Assembly (NCBI GenBank): GCA_001263235.1
Contig: LGRD01000026.1
Span: 62,001-126,000, forward strand
From: Methylibium sp. NZG
GTDB taxonomy: Bacteria; Pseudomonadota; Gammaproteobacteria; Burkholderiales; Burkholderiaceae_C
Direction of reading: 5' to 3'
DNA: 64,000 nt
Notes under the pieces: generated by a model
What the model saw: the letters and a program-made list of their open reading frames with translations, nothing else
Databases searched by the model: none
Told to the model about the DNA's origin: nothing
Position numbers and translations under genes: made by a program
Shown: positions 1-8,602 of the stretch, in pieces
Layout: each line of letters begins with the position of its first letter
How positions within the stretch are numbered: position 1 is the stretch's first letter

Positions 1-683
1 ACCGCGAAGATCAGGTCGACGAACTCCACCAGCACCAGTGCCAGGAACAGCGGCGTCGCAAAACGCTCCAGCTTGCCGGTGGCCGGGTTGTTTTCCTGCA
101 CCCAGAAGGCGTTGCCGCGCAGGCCTTCGGTGACGCGCATGTGCTTCTTCAAGAACTTCAGCAGCGGGTTGTTCGCGATGTCGGGCATGTGGTCGGCAAT
201 GATCCACATCTTGATGCCGGTGAAGATCAGGAAGACGCCGAAGATGTACAGGATCCAGCTGAACTGGCTCACGAGCGTGGCGCCCAGGCCGATCATGATG
301 GCGCGCAGCACGATCACACCCAGAATGCCCCAGAACAGCACCCGGTGCTGGTACTGCCGCGGGATCGCGAAGTAGCTGAATATGAGTGCGATGACGAACA
401 CGTTGTCCATCGACAGCGACTTCTCGATCAAGAAGCCGGTGTAGTAGTCCATGCCGCTTTGCGCGCCGAGGTACCACCACACCCAGGCGCCGAAGATCAG
501 CGCCACGCTGATGTAGCCGGCCGACAGCAGCAGGCTCTCTTGAACGCCGATCTCCTTGTCGTCCTTGTGCAGGACGCCCAGGTCGAAGGCGAGCAAGGCC
601 ACGACGATGCCGATGAAGCTGTACCAGATCCAGGCGGGCTTGCCCAGAAAGTCGGCGTTGAGGTAGGGAATGAGGGCTTCCAT
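1..683 (-). CDS. TerC/Alx family integral membrane protein (3' end cut by window)
   Basis: This encodes the N-terminal 227 residues of a TerC-family (Alx/YkoY-like) polytopic membrane protein. It opens MEALIPYLNADFLGKPAWIW and has several hydrophobic segments. The family hallmarks are visible as EKSLSMDNVFVIALIF near residues 86-101 and an FVDLIFAV segment at the window edge, where acidic residues sit inside membrane helices. TerC/Alx proteins are linked to manganese efflux or metallation of exported proteins and to tellurite resistance; which applies here cannot be told from sequence. The ATG at 683 lies 9 bases after the stop of a 52-residue membrane ORF, so the two probably share a transcript. 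No yybP-ykoY-like riboswitch core was recognised upstream. The family call is firm; the C-terminus is outside the window. Confidence 0.9.
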   Translation of the reverse strand, partial: MEALIPYLNADFLGKPAWIWYSFIGIVVALLAFDLGVLHKDDKEIGVQESLLLSAGYISVALIFGAWVWWYLGAQSGMDYYTGFLIEKSLSMDNVFVIALIFSYFAIPRQYQHRVLFWGILGVIVLRAIMIGLGATLVSQFSWILYIFGVFLIFTGIKMWIIADHMPDIANNPLLKFLKKHMRVTEGLRGNAFWVQENNPATGKLERFATPLFLALVLVEFVDLIFA

Positions 684-692
684 CGCGAGGCC

Positions 693-851
693 TCAGAAGA
701 CAGCGACGGCCGCGGTGCCGAGGCCGAACATGCCGCCGAACGCGCCGAGCAAGGCCACGTCGCGCTTTTGATTGCCGATGCGCCAGGCTTGAAACGCCAC
801 GACGAACAGGGCAGCGGTCATGATGCCCAGAAGGATGAGGTGGTTGTCCAT
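693..851 (-). CDS. Small two-helix membrane protein upstream of terC
   Basis: This is a 52-residue ORF beginning MDNHLILLGIMTAALFVV and ending in TAAVAVF. It has two hydrophobic stretches (about residues 4-21 and 33-51) split by a basic loop, RIGNQKRD, which suggests a helical hairpin with that loop in the cytoplasm. It ends 9 bases before the TerC start and there is no other gene between it and the sbtA-like gene, so it is the first gene of that transcript. The Shine-Dalgarno match is weak. I do not recognise a named family. Coding potential is supported by G/C-rich third positions and by its tight spacing to terC, but the protein is short enough that chance cannot be excluded. A small accessory subunit of the TerC protein is a guess. 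Confidence 0.6.
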   Translation of the reverse strand: MDNHLILLGIMTAALFVVAFQAWRIGNQKRDVALLGAFGGMFGLGTAAVAVF

Positions 852-966
852 GTTGTGCTCTGCTTTTGGAGGAAAGGTGGCAGAGTATCGGCCGGCTGCC
901 GATCAGGACGCATCAACGTTGGGGAGATCGCAGGTTCGGGTTTTCCGAACTGCTGCCACTCGCGGC

Positions 967-1980
967 TCAGGCAAGGAACCGTTGGGCCACGCCAATGTAG
1001 AGCGGTATGCCCACCAGGATGTTGAGCGGGAACGTCAGCCCCAGCGACATGCCGAAGTACAGCGACGGGTTGGCTTCGGGAATGGCATGCCGAACGACGG
1101 CCGGCACCGCGATGTACGACGCGCTGGCGGCCAGCACCATCAGCAACCCGCCGTTGCCCGGAGCCACACCCAGAACCATGCACAGAACCAGCGCCAGCGT
1201 CGCGTGCACCAAAGGCGCGCCGATGGCGTAGGCGAACAGCCACCCGGACTGGCCCTTGAGCCCACCGACGTTGCGCGCCGCGATCAGGCCCATGTCGAGC
1301 AGAAAGAACGCGAGCATGCCCTTGAAGAGGTCGACCGCGAACGGTTGCATCGCCGCTTCACCGGCTCGCCCCGTCAGCACGCCCACCAGCATCGCCCCGA
1401 GCAGCAGCAGTTGCGCGCCGTCGGTGAGCGACTCGTGCAGCACCTTGCTCATCGACATGCCGCTGCCGCTGGTGGTGGGCTCGGTGCGAGGCATGCCGGA
1501 TGCGCCGGCGCCAGGGCCGCCGGTTGCAGCCCGGCGCGTGCGCACCAGGTTGGCCATCACCACCGCCATCACGATGGCCGGCGACTCCATCAGCGCCATC
1601 GCGGCCGCCATGTGGCCGCCGTAGGCCAGGCCGATGTTGTCGAGGTATTGCACGGCGGTGATGAAGGTCACCGCGCTGACCGAGCCGTAGGTCGCCGCAA
1701 TCGCGGCGGCGTCGAAGCCATTGAGAAACCGCCGCAGCACGAAGTAGCCCAGCGCCGGCACGCTGAAAGCCAGCGCCAGCGCGATCCCCAAGCTGATGGC
1801 CACATCAGCCGTCAGGCCGGACTCGGCCAGCGCAAAGCCGCCCTTCAAGCCCAGCGCCATCAGCAGGTACAGCGACAGGAAGCGCGACACCTGCGGCGGT
1901 ATCTCGAGGTTGGACTTCAGGCTCCCCGCCAGCAGGCCGAACACGAAGAAGAGGATGGCGGGGTCGAGGAAGCTCTGCAT
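967..1980 (-). CDS. SbtA-type sodium-dependent bicarbonate transporter family permease
   Basis: This is a 337-residue polytopic membrane protein of the SbtA/DUF897 family, whose cyanobacterial members import bicarbonate with sodium. It starts MQSFLDPAILFFVFGLLAGS and has about ten hydrophobic helices in two halves, split by a polar loop near residues 165-190. Conserved stretches include SLYLLMALGLKGG and, in the second half, FFLLDMGLIAARN and SYIAVPAVVRHA. I chose the ATG at 1980 because the 37 residues a longer reading frame would add are polar and unlike the family N-terminus. It is divergent from an NhaR-like regulator starting at 2084, and the 103-base gap should hold both promoters. In a non-cyanobacterium the substrate could be bicarbonate or another small anion. 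Family is confident, substrate is not. Confidence 0.85.
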   Translation of the reverse strand: MQSFLDPAILFFVFGLLAGSLKSNLEIPPQVSRFLSLYLLMALGLKGGFALAESGLTADVAISLGIALALAFSVPALGYFVLRRFLNGFDAAAIAATYGSVSAVTFITAVQYLDNIGLAYGGHMAAAMALMESPAIVMAVVMANLVRTRRAATGGPGAGASGMPRTEPTTSGSGMSMSKVLHESLTDGAQLLLLGAMLVGVLTGRAGEAAMQPFAVDLFKGMLAFFLLDMGLIAARNVGGLKGQSGWLFAYAIGAPLVHATLALVLCMVLGVAPGNGGLLMVLAASASYIAVPAVVRHAIPEANPSLYFGMSLGLTFPLNILVGIPLYIGVAQRFLA

Positions 1981-2083
1981 CCGGGCATTGTGGGTGCGGA
2001 TGCCCCGTGGCTTCATGGGGTTGATGCCGAGCCGGGAGCAGCGCTCGGCGGACATAGACTGCGGACTCTCTGGGAGGCTCGGC

Positions 2084-2965
2084 ATGCTCAACTACCGCCA
2101 TCTGCACTACTTCTGGGTCGTCACCAAAGAGGGCGGTTTCGCACGCGCGGCCGAGCGGCTCGACATGGCCGTGCAGACCATCAGCGCCCAGGTGCGCGAG
2201 CTGGAGAAGGCGCTCGGCCACCAGTTGCTCAAGCCGGCCGGCCGGGGCGTGGCGCTGACCGAAGCGGGCCAGGCCGCGTTTGCACGGGCCGAAGAGATTT
2301 TCCAGATCGGCCAGATGATTCCCGACGACGTGCGAGAAGCAGCCGAGGGCAAGGTGGCGCGCCTGGCCGTGGGTTTGTCGGACGGCATCTCCAAGCTGGC
2401 GGCGCACAAGTTGCTGGAGCCGGTGCTGGCCACACCTTCGTTGCGGCTGGTGTGCCACGAGGGCGAGTTCGAGCAACTGCTGGCCGAACTGGCGCTGCAC
2501 CACCTCGACCTGGTGCTCGCGGGCCAAGCCGCGCCACGCAACCCCAACCTTCGCTTGACGAGCGACCGCCTGGTCGAGTCGGCGGTGGACTGGTACGGCC
2601 CTGCAGAGCACGTGCGCAAGGCGGACGTCGACCAGTTCCCGCAGTCGCTGAACCGCCTGCCGGTGCTGCTGCCCACCCGGCACTCGGCGCTGCGCTCGAC
2701 GCTCGACCACTGGTTCGAGGCGCAGGGCCTGCGGCCGCACATCGTCGGCGAGTTCGAGGACAGCGCCCTGCTGGCGGTGTTTGCCGCGCGCGGCCTGGGC
2801 GTGTTCCCGGTCAGCCGACTCGGCGCCGACGACGTGGGCTTGATGCGCGGCCTGCGCCCGCTCGGACGCTGCGACGACCTGAAGGAAGAAGTCCACGCCA
2901 TTCGTTCCCGCCGCGGGCAACACCACCCGCTGGCGTTGCAGATCATCGCGGCGGCGCGCGCTTGA
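2084..2965 (+). CDS. LysR-family regulator, NhaR type, divergent from the SbtA-like gene
   Basis: This is a 293-residue DNA-binding regulator with a typical LysR layout. A winged helix-turn-helix occupies residues 1-65 (MLNYRHLHYFWVVTKEGGFA, then RLDMAVQTISAQVRELEKAL). An effector-binding periplasmic-fold domain fills the rest. The HYFW start and the QTISAQVRELE recognition helix resemble NhaR rather than the CysB or CbbR branches. The divergent arrangement with the permease at 967-1980 predicts that it controls that gene and itself. Its ligand is unknown: NhaR of E. coli senses sodium, which would suit a sodium-coupled transporter, but that is inference. A second NhaR-like regulator of the same length class lies at 44690-45595. 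The start is the ATG matching the usual LysR N-terminus, after a stretch of non-homologous in-frame sequence. Confidence 0.88.
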   Translation: MLNYRHLHYFWVVTKEGGFARAAERLDMAVQTISAQVRELEKALGHQLLKPAGRGVALTEAGQAAFARAEEIFQIGQMIPDDVREAAEGKVARLAVGLSDGISKLAAHKLLEPVLATPSLRLVCHEGEFEQLLAELALHHLDLVLAGQAAPRNPNLRLTSDRLVESAVDWYGPAEHVRKADVDQFPQSLNRLPVLLPTRHSALRSTLDHWFEAQGLRPHIVGEFEDSALLAVFAARGLGVFPVSRLGADDVGLMRGLRPLGRCDDLKEEVHAIRSRRGQHHPLALQIIAAARA

Positions 2966-3043
2966 GCACCTGTATCCGCGCGGTCAACCAAGCGGTCACC
3001 CAAGCGGTCGTCAGGGCGGCCATCGAGACACAGGGGCGCGCCG

Positions 3044-4267
3044 GTGCGTGAAGCCCGCTACGCCTGGGTGGTCGTGTGGGCAGCGTTCTTCAGCCTCGCG
3101 GTCATCTTTGGCGTGTCGTACTCGTTCGCCGCCTTCTTCGAGGCGTTTGCGGGCCAGTTCAACGCGCAGCGGGCCGATGTGTCGCTGGTGTTCGGCCTGT
3201 GCGGGCTCGTCTACTTCGTGCTCGGCGCTGGCGCGGGCATGCTGGCCGACCGCTTCGGCCCGCGCGTGGTGTGCTGCACGGGCATGCTGTTCATCGTCGG
3301 CGGGTTGGCCTTGAGCAGCCTGGCCCACGCCATGTGGGTGATTTATGCGGCCTATGGCGTCGGCGTGGGCATCGGCATCGCGCTGGTGTACACGCCAGCC
3401 ATTGCCTGCGTGCAGCCGTGGTTCACGCAGCGGCGTGGCTTGGCAGCCGGCGTGGCCAGCGCGGGCATCGGCGCGGGCACGGTGGTGGTGCCGCTGCTGG
3501 CCACGGCAGCCATCGAGCAGTGGCAGTGGCGCGACGCGCTGCGCGCGATGGCGTTGGGCGTGCTGCTGGTCGGGCTGTGCGCAACAGTGCTGCTCAGGCG
3601 GGCGCCTGTGGCTGGCGGTGTGGTCGGCACGACGCCAGCCGCGGGCGCTGACGCTGGGACGCCCGACGTCGGCCAACGCGCCGGCTCGACCTTGGCCGAG
3701 ACGCTGCGTGACCGCCGCTTCTGGTGGCTGTACGCCGCGGTGGCGCTGGCCAGCCCGAGCATGTTCATCCCGTTCGCGCATGCGTCGGCGGCGGCGCGCG
3801 ACTTGGGGATCGGCGACGCGCGCTCGGTCGGCCTGGTCGGGCTGATCGGCGTGGGCAGCCTGGTCGGGCGCTTCGCAATTGGGGCGATGGCCGACCGGAT
3901 CGGACGGCTGCTGACGCTGACGCTGATGCAAGCCTCGGCCGGGCTGTCGTATCTGCTGTGGGGCGCCGCAGGTGGCTACACCGCGCTGGCGGTGTTCGCT
4001 CTGTGGTTCGGCCTGAGCTACGGCGGCATCGTGTCGCTGCTGCCGGCCATCTGCATGGACCTGTTCGGGCCGCGCGCAGTCTCCGGGATCATCGGCACGC
4101 TGTACACCGGTGCGGCCCTGGGCAACCTGCTCGGGCCGGTGCTGGCGGGCGCGGTGTTCGACCGCCTGGGGAGTTACGCCACGACGATTGCAGCCTGCGT
4201 GCTGCTGTCGGCCCTGGCGACGCTCGCATCGGCGCGGCTGGCGCGGTTTGGCGGGCCGAGGTATTGA
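3044..4267 (+). CDS. Major facilitator superfamily transporter
   Basis: This is a 407-residue, 12-helix MFS permease of the inner membrane. It starts with GTG, giving MREARYAWVVVWAAFFSLAV. The loop 2-3 signature is visible as GMLADRFGPRVV near residues 65-77, and its pseudo-repeat as GAMADRIGRLLT near residues 282-293. The layout resembles oxalate/formate antiporter-like and monocarboxylate-like MFS members, but no substrate-defining motif is obvious. It follows the LysR gene by 78 bases in the same direction and could be read with it. The downstream gene is convergent, with only 21 bases between the two stops and no convincing terminator hairpin there. Function beyond small-molecule transport is not assigned. 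Confidence 0.85.
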   Translation: MREARYAWVVVWAAFFSLAVIFGVSYSFAAFFEAFAGQFNAQRADVSLVFGLCGLVYFVLGAGAGMLADRFGPRVVCCTGMLFIVGGLALSSLAHAMWVIYAAYGVGVGIGIALVYTPAIACVQPWFTQRRGLAAGVASAGIGAGTVVVPLLATAAIEQWQWRDALRAMALGVLLVGLCATVLLRRAPVAGGVVGTTPAAGADAGTPDVGQRAGSTLAETLRDRRFWWLYAAVALASPSMFIPFAHASAAARDLGIGDARSVGLVGLIGVGSLVGRFAIGAMADRIGRLLTLTLMQASAGLSYLLWGAAGGYTALAVFALWFGLSYGGIVSLLPAICMDLFGPRAVSGIIGTLYTGAALGNLLGPVLAGAVFDRLGSYATTIAACVLLSALATLASARLARFGGPRY

Positions 4268-4288
4268 CAGCCTCGGTGCGCAGCCACC

Positions 4289-6544
4289 TCAGCGGCTCGG
4301 CCCTCGCACAGCACCCGCGGACAGCGCATAGCCTGGGCCGTCCGACACCCCGGCTTCTTCGGCGGTGCCGATCCACGGCGCCTTGCGCGGCAGCACCGTC
4401 TGCTTGAGCCAGGTCTCGATGTCGTCGGGCGGCTGGGGCCGGCTGAACAGAAAGCCCTGCATCAGGCCGCAGCCGAGGCGGTGCAACACCTCCATCTGGC
4501 GCAGGTTCTCCACGCCCTCGGCCACCACCCGCAAGCCCAGCGAGCGCGCCAGCGCGATGATCGCGGTGACCACTGCGGTGCTCTGCGGCGTGAGGCCCAG
4601 GTCGCGCACGAAGCTGCGGTCGATCTTCAGTTCGCTGATCGGCAGCGTCGTCAGGTAAGCCAGCGACGAGTAGCCGGTGCCGAAGTCGTCGATCGAGATC
4701 GCCACGCCGATGTCGTTCAGGCGGTGCAGCGTCGGGATGACGTTCTGCAAATCCTTCATCAGGCTCGTCTCGGTGATTTCCAGTTCGACCGCGCCGTACG
4801 GCACGCCGTACGCGGTGACGGCGTCGTGAATGCATTCGATCAGGTCGCTGCGCTCGAACACCCGGTTCGGCAGGTTCACGGCAATCGAGTCATTGAAGCC
4901 AAAACTGTCCTGCCAGATGCGGGCCTGGCGTGCGGCCTCGCGGATCAGCCACTCGCTCATCGGAACGATCAGGCCGGTCTCTTCGGCCAGCGGAATGAAG
5001 TCACTCGGGGGCATCAGCACGTCGCCGCGCTGCCAGCGCATCAGCGCTTCAGCGCCCACCATGCGAGCGCCCCGCACGTCGATCTTGGGCTGGTAGTGCA
5101 GCACCAACTCACCGCGTTCGATGGCCTTGTGCAGCGCACTTTCCAGCTCCAGCTTCTCGCGCCCTCGGCCCGCCAGCGCAGGGCTGTAGATCGACGATGC
5201 GTCACGACCGCCGGCCTTCACCGCATGCATCGCCACGTCGGAGTTGCGCAGCAGGTCGGCCATGGACATGCCGTCGCGCGTCGAGACAGCAATGCCCACG
5301 CTGGCGGTGACGAAGCACTCCTGCCCCCCCACGAGGATGGGCTGGCGCATCAAGTCGAGGATGCGCTCGGCCACACGTTCGGCGTCGCGCTCGTCTTCTA
5401 CCTCGGGCAGCAGGGCGACGAACTCGTCACCGCCCAGTCGGGCGATGGCCTCCAAGCTGCGGTGCGAACGCGAACCCACCCCCTCAAGCGAGCTCTCCAC
5501 GACCTGGTCGGAGTGGCGCACGCACGAGCGCAAGCGGTGCGACACCTCCATCAGCAACTCGTCGCCCGCGGCGTGGCCCAGCGTGTCGTTGATGATCTTG
5601 AAACGGTCCAGGTCGATCAGCAGCAACGCCACCCGATGGTTCAGGCGGCGTGCGTACTCCAGCGCCCGCTCGGTGCGCCAGATCATCTGGCGCCGGTTCG
5701 GCAGGCCAGTGAGGGTGTCGAAGTTGGCGAGGTGGCGGATCTTCTCCTCGGCCATGCGCCGGTCGGTGAGGTCCTGCAGGATGCCGGCGTAGCCGATCAG
5801 GTTGCCGAGCTCGTTGAACTCGGGCTCGGCCTCGACACGCACGATGCGCTGACGACCGTCGAGCAGTGTTGCCGACACGTCGGTTGTGAGCACCGAACTG
5901 TGCTTCATCACCTCGCCCAGCACCAGCAGCAATGCGCTGCGGTCTTCCTTGGCGAGCATGCGCAGCAACGAGCGAAACGGCAACGGCTCGTTCGGCCCGA
6001 AGCCCAGCACGCGCAACGCTTCGGCGGAATAGCGCGGTCCGCCGTCGCCCTTTTTCCAGTCGAAGCTGCCCATGCGGGCGAGGTCCTGCGCGCGCGCGAG
6101 CTTGGCCTTGCTGCGTTCGAGCTCCAGCCGCGTGCGCGACGAGCGCAGCAAGTGGCGCAGCCGGCCCGCGAGCAGACTCCACTGGCTGGACTTGACGAAG
6201 AAGTCGGTCGCGCCTGCCTCGTAGGCACGTGAGATGGAAGGATCGTCGTCCAGCCCGGTCAGCATCAGCACCGGCAGCGACTCGAAGCCCGGCAGACCAC
6301 GCAGCTTCTGGCAGGTCTGGAAGCCATCCAGCCCCGGCATCAGCGCATCGAGCATCACGGCGTCGGGCAGCCACCCTGCCAGCAGCTGCAGCGCCTGCTC
6401 GCCGCTGCTCACTTCGGTCACATCGAAGCCACGGTCGCGCAGCGCCGTCGAGGTCAACAGCAAGTTGACTTCGTCGTCGTCCACGAGCAAGACCTGGGGC
6501 CGGCCACTTGGTTCGTCGTCGGCGCTGCGTGGGTTGACGTTCAT
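4289..6544 (-). CDS. Response regulator with PAS, GGDEF and EAL domains (cyclic-di-GMP turnover)
   Basis: This is a 751-residue multidomain signalling protein. An N-terminal receiver domain (about 17-135) carries LLVDDDEVN and the phospho-acceptor region VMLDALMPGLDG. A PAS-like region (about 150-270) follows, then a diguanylate cyclase domain with an intact ARLGGDEF active site near residues 365-372. The C-terminal phosphodiesterase domain has GAEALMRW and DDFGTGYSSLAYL, so its EAL signature and loop 6 are both present. Either activity could be active, and such tandem proteins often have only one dominant activity in vivo. Its ATG overlaps the stop of the upstream Hpt gene by four bases, which indicates translational coupling in a phosphorelay. 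No histidine kinase is adjacent, so the phosphate donor is probably encoded elsewhere. Confidence 0.92.
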   Translation of the reverse strand: MNVNPRSADDEPSGRPQVLLVDDDEVNLLLTSTALRDRGFDVTEVSSGEQALQLLAGWLPDAVMLDALMPGLDGFQTCQKLRGLPGFESLPVLMLTGLDDDPSISRAYEAGATDFFVKSSQWSLLAGRLRHLLRSSRTRLELERSKAKLARAQDLARMGSFDWKKGDGGPRYSAEALRVLGFGPNEPLPFRSLLRMLAKEDRSALLLVLGEVMKHSSVLTTDVSATLLDGRQRIVRVEAEPEFNELGNLIGYAGILQDLTDRRMAEEKIRHLANFDTLTGLPNRRQMIWRTERALEYARRLNHRVALLLIDLDRFKIINDTLGHAAGDELLMEVSHRLRSCVRHSDQVVESSLEGVGSRSHRSLEAIARLGGDEFVALLPEVEDERDAERVAERILDLMRQPILVGGQECFVTASVGIAVSTRDGMSMADLLRNSDVAMHAVKAGGRDASSIYSPALAGRGREKLELESALHKAIERGELVLHYQPKIDVRGARMVGAEALMRWQRGDVLMPPSDFIPLAEETGLIVPMSEWLIREAARQARIWQDSFGFNDSIAVNLPNRVFERSDLIECIHDAVTAYGVPYGAVELEITETSLMKDLQNVIPTLHRLNDIGVAISIDDFGTGYSSLAYLTTLPISELKIDRSFVRDLGLTPQSTAVVTAIIALARSLGLRVVAEGVENLRQMEVLHRLGCGLMQGFLFSRPQPPDDIETWLKQTVLPRKAPWIGTAEEAGVSDGPGYALSAGAVRGPSR

Positions 6545-6939
6545 CCGCCCGCCTCGCTCAGCTGATCCAACGCGAGCAACAGCTTGTCCGTTTCACCGAC
6601 CAATGCCTGGACCTGAAGTGCCACGTCGGCTGCCTGATCCCCTCGTGAGCGCAATTCGAGGTCGGCGCAGATGCCCGACAACTTCATGCCGCCCACACTG
6701 GCCGCTGAGGACTTCAGCGTGTGCGCCACGTGGCGCACGCCGCTCACGTCACCGCTGCGGTGCGCCTCGATCAATTGAGGGATCAGGCGGCCTGTGGAGG
6801 CCTTGAACGCAGCAAGAACCCGTTCGATGAGGCGATTTCTGCCAGTGGGGTCGAGCGCTCGCAGGCTTGCCAGCGCAGCGGCATCCAGCACCGGAGCGTC
6901 GTCCGGAGAACGAGCGGCTGCGGAGTGCGCTGTCAGCAT
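6541..6939 (-). CDS. Hpt (histidine phosphotransfer) domain protein
   Basis: This is a 132-residue single-domain phosphotransfer protein. The phosphorylatable histidine lies in VRHVAHTLKSSAASVGG, the standard Hpt HTLKSSA motif, within a predicted four-helix bundle of about residues 25-125. The start at 6939 (MLTAHSAAARSP) was chosen because the longer in-frame extension has no Hpt homology and unusual composition. It overlaps the downstream REC-PAS-GGDEF-EAL gene by four bases, so it probably passes phosphate to that protein's receiver domain. Family and partner are well supported. The upstream 379-base gap to dinB presumably contains its promoter, but I could not pick one with confidence. 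Confidence 0.85.
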   Translation of the reverse strand: MLTAHSAAARSPDDAPVLDAAALASLRALDPTGRNRLIERVLAAFKASTGRLIPQLIEAHRSGDVSGVRHVAHTLKSSAASVGGMKLSGICADLELRSRGDQAADVALQVQALVGETDKLLLALDQLSEAGG

Positions 6940-7257
6940 ACCGGCACTGGCGCACGATGCGCCACTCCGAGCGGGGCACGGGCCGCCGACCTGTCGAACT
7001 GGTTCATTCTTGCCGGACACCGAGCCTTGTTCATATCGTTCCGCGTCGACGCACCTCGTAAGGCTTCGTAGCTTGCAGACTTCAAAATCATCTAGCGATG
7101 GTTTCCGAGTGAAACAATCTCTCGAACGGGACCCAACTGATTCTGAGCCACTTCGCGAAAGCGCCCCACCCTGACGCTCCACGCCCGCTGCGCCATTTCA
7201 CACGCTTGCCCTAGCAGGGCGCGGCGCGAATCGGGAAGCCGTTGCACAGAGCCGAGC
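6940..7257. other. Intergenic region between the Hpt gene and dinB
   Basis: About 320 bases without a convincing gene separate the divergent Hpt and dinB genes. Parts are visibly richer in A and T than the flanking coding DNA, for example around 7070-7130. Short ORFs on both strands lack family resemblance and run into the flanking genes. It should hold the promoter of the Hpt-GGDEF-EAL operon on the minus strand; the dinB promoter lies at its right end. I see no RNA gene or repeat in it. Confidence 0.5.
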
Positions 7258-7300
7258 TTGCATCCGAAAAATACAAGCGATATGCTGGATGAATGTACAG
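7258..7300 (+). promoter_or_regulatory. dinB promoter with LexA (SOS) box
   Basis: A sigma-70-like pair reads TTGCAT (7258-7263), a 17-base spacer, and TATGCT (7281-7286). Overlapping the -10 is CTGGATGAATGTACAG at 7285-7300. This fits the beta/gammaproteobacterial LexA pattern CTG-N10-CAG, with an AT-rich right half close to the consensus. The box lies 18 bases before the chosen dinB start. LexA bound here would block RNA polymerase, which matches the known SOS control of DNA polymerase IV. The position makes the upstream in-frame ATG at 7289, which would fall inside the box, an unlikely start. Confidence 0.7.
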
Positions 7301-7318
7301 CTTCTGGCGCCACGATTG

Positions 7319-8602
7319 ATGACTGGACCACCAGTTCCGCCAAACGCGCAACGCCGGCTGATCGCCCACCTCGACATGGATGCGTTCTACGCATCGGTGG
7401 AGTTGCTGCGCTACCCGGAGCTGCGCGGCCGACCGGTGGTGATCGGTGGCGGCCGGCGCCACCAGCCGGTGCTGCGGGCAGACGGCACGCGCGCGTTTGC
7501 AGCGCTGCGCGACTACGCGGGCCGCGGCGTCATCACCACCAGCACCTACGAGGCGCGTGCGCTGGGCGTTCACTCCGGCATGGGCGTGATGAAGGCGGCG
7601 CTGCTGGCGCCCGACGCCGTGCTGCTGCCGATCGACTTCGACGAGTACCGGCGCTACTCGAAACAGTTCAAGGCGGCAGTGCGCGAGGTCGCCCCGCTTG
7701 TCGAAGACCGCGGGATCGACGAGATCTACATCGACCTGAGCGCGCACCCGGGCGCGCAAACCGACGGCGGGCGCGCCGCCGGACAGCAGCTGCGCGATGC
7801 CGTCTTCGCAGCCACCGGCTTGAGCTGCTCGGTCGGCGTGACGCCGAACAAGCTGCTGTCCAAGATCGCCTCCGACCTGGAAAAGCCGGGAGGCCTGACG
7901 ATCCTGGCTGACGCCGACATCGCCACGCGCATCTGGCCGCTGGCGGCGAAGAAGATCAACGGCATCGGCCCCAAGGCCACGCTCAAGCTAGCCGAATTGG
8001 GCCTTCACACCATCGGCGACCTGGCCGCTGCCGACCCGCAGTTCCTCATCCAGCAGTTCGGCAAGAGCCACGGCGCGTGGATGCACGCTGCCGCGCACGG
8101 CCGCGACGAGCGGCCGGTGGTGACCTACAGCGAGCCCAAATCGATCAGCCGCGAAACCACCTTCGACCGCGACCTGCATGCCGTGCGCGACCGAACCACG
8201 CTGGGCGCCATCTTCACCGAGCTGTGCGTGCAGCTCGCCGGCGACCTGCAGCGCAAGGGCTACGCCAGCAAGACAATCGGCATCAAGCTGCGCTTCGACG
8301 ACTTCCGTTCGGTCACGCGCGACGTGACCTTGCCGGCTCACACCATGGACGCGCCGGTAATCCGCCACGCGGCGGGCAGTTGCCTCAAAAGAGTCGATCT
8401 CAGCCGTCGGTTGCGGCTGCTGGGCGTGCGGGCCGGGGCGCTCGTCAAGCTGGCCGACCTGCTGGCGCCACAGCCGACACCACCCGTGCAAACCGATGCA
8501 CCGGTTCGCCGCGCGCCGCTGACGGTGCAGGCGCCCACGACCAGCTACAACCTGACGCTCTTCGATCCGCCGCAAGACAACACCGCGGGTTGCCGGCGCT
8601 GA
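7319..8602 (+). CDS. dinB: DNA polymerase IV (Y-family, error-prone)
   Basis: This is a 427-residue Y-family translesion polymerase. The catalytic palm starts IAHLDMDAFYASVE (about residues 15-28), which carries the first metal-binding aspartate. The second acidic cluster reads EDRGIDEIYIDLS near residues 133-145. The thumb helix-hairpin-helix region follows (KINGIGPKATLKLAELGL), then the little-finger domain. It copies damaged or mismatched DNA during the SOS response. The 7319 ATG was preferred over 7289 because the latter sits inside the LexA box. The C-terminal tail (about 380-427) is proline-rich and ends without an obvious QLxLF-type clamp motif, though YNLTLFDPP near the end resembles one loosely. 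It is alone in its transcription unit. Confidence 0.93.
   Translation: MTGPPVPPNAQRRLIAHLDMDAFYASVELLRYPELRGRPVVIGGGRRHQPVLRADGTRAFAALRDYAGRGVITTSTYEARALGVHSGMGVMKAALLAPDAVLLPIDFDEYRRYSKQFKAAVREVAPLVEDRGIDEIYIDLSAHPGAQTDGGRAAGQQLRDAVFAATGLSCSVGVTPNKLLSKIASDLEKPGGLTILADADIATRIWPLAAKKINGIGPKATLKLAELGLHTIGDLAAADPQFLIQQFGKSHGAWMHAAAHGRDERPVVTYSEPKSISRETTFDRDLHAVRDRTTLGAIFTELCVQLAGDLQRKGYASKTIGIKLRFDDFRSVTRDVTLPAHTMDAPVIRHAAGSCLKRVDLSRRLRLLGVRAGALVKLADLLAPQPTPPVQTDAPVRRAPLTVQAPTTSYNLTLFDPPQDNTAGCRR

Noticed and set aside
934-950. GTTCGG/CCGAAC hairpin as terminator of the SbtA-like gene
   Set aside because: The stem is six base pairs with no T-run on the relevant strand.
852-966. Possible yybP-ykoY manganese riboswitch ahead of the terC unit
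   Set aside because: The region is short and shows no recognisable conserved core; only a 6-bp hairpin is present.
820-3051. 743-residue open frame crossing the SbtA-like and LysR genes
   Set aside because: Composition is Arg/Gln/His-rich, and it crosses genes with clear homology on either strand.
7092-7394. 100-residue minus-strand ORF between the Hpt gene and dinB
   Set aside because: It overlaps the dinB promoter and coding start and has no recognisable features.
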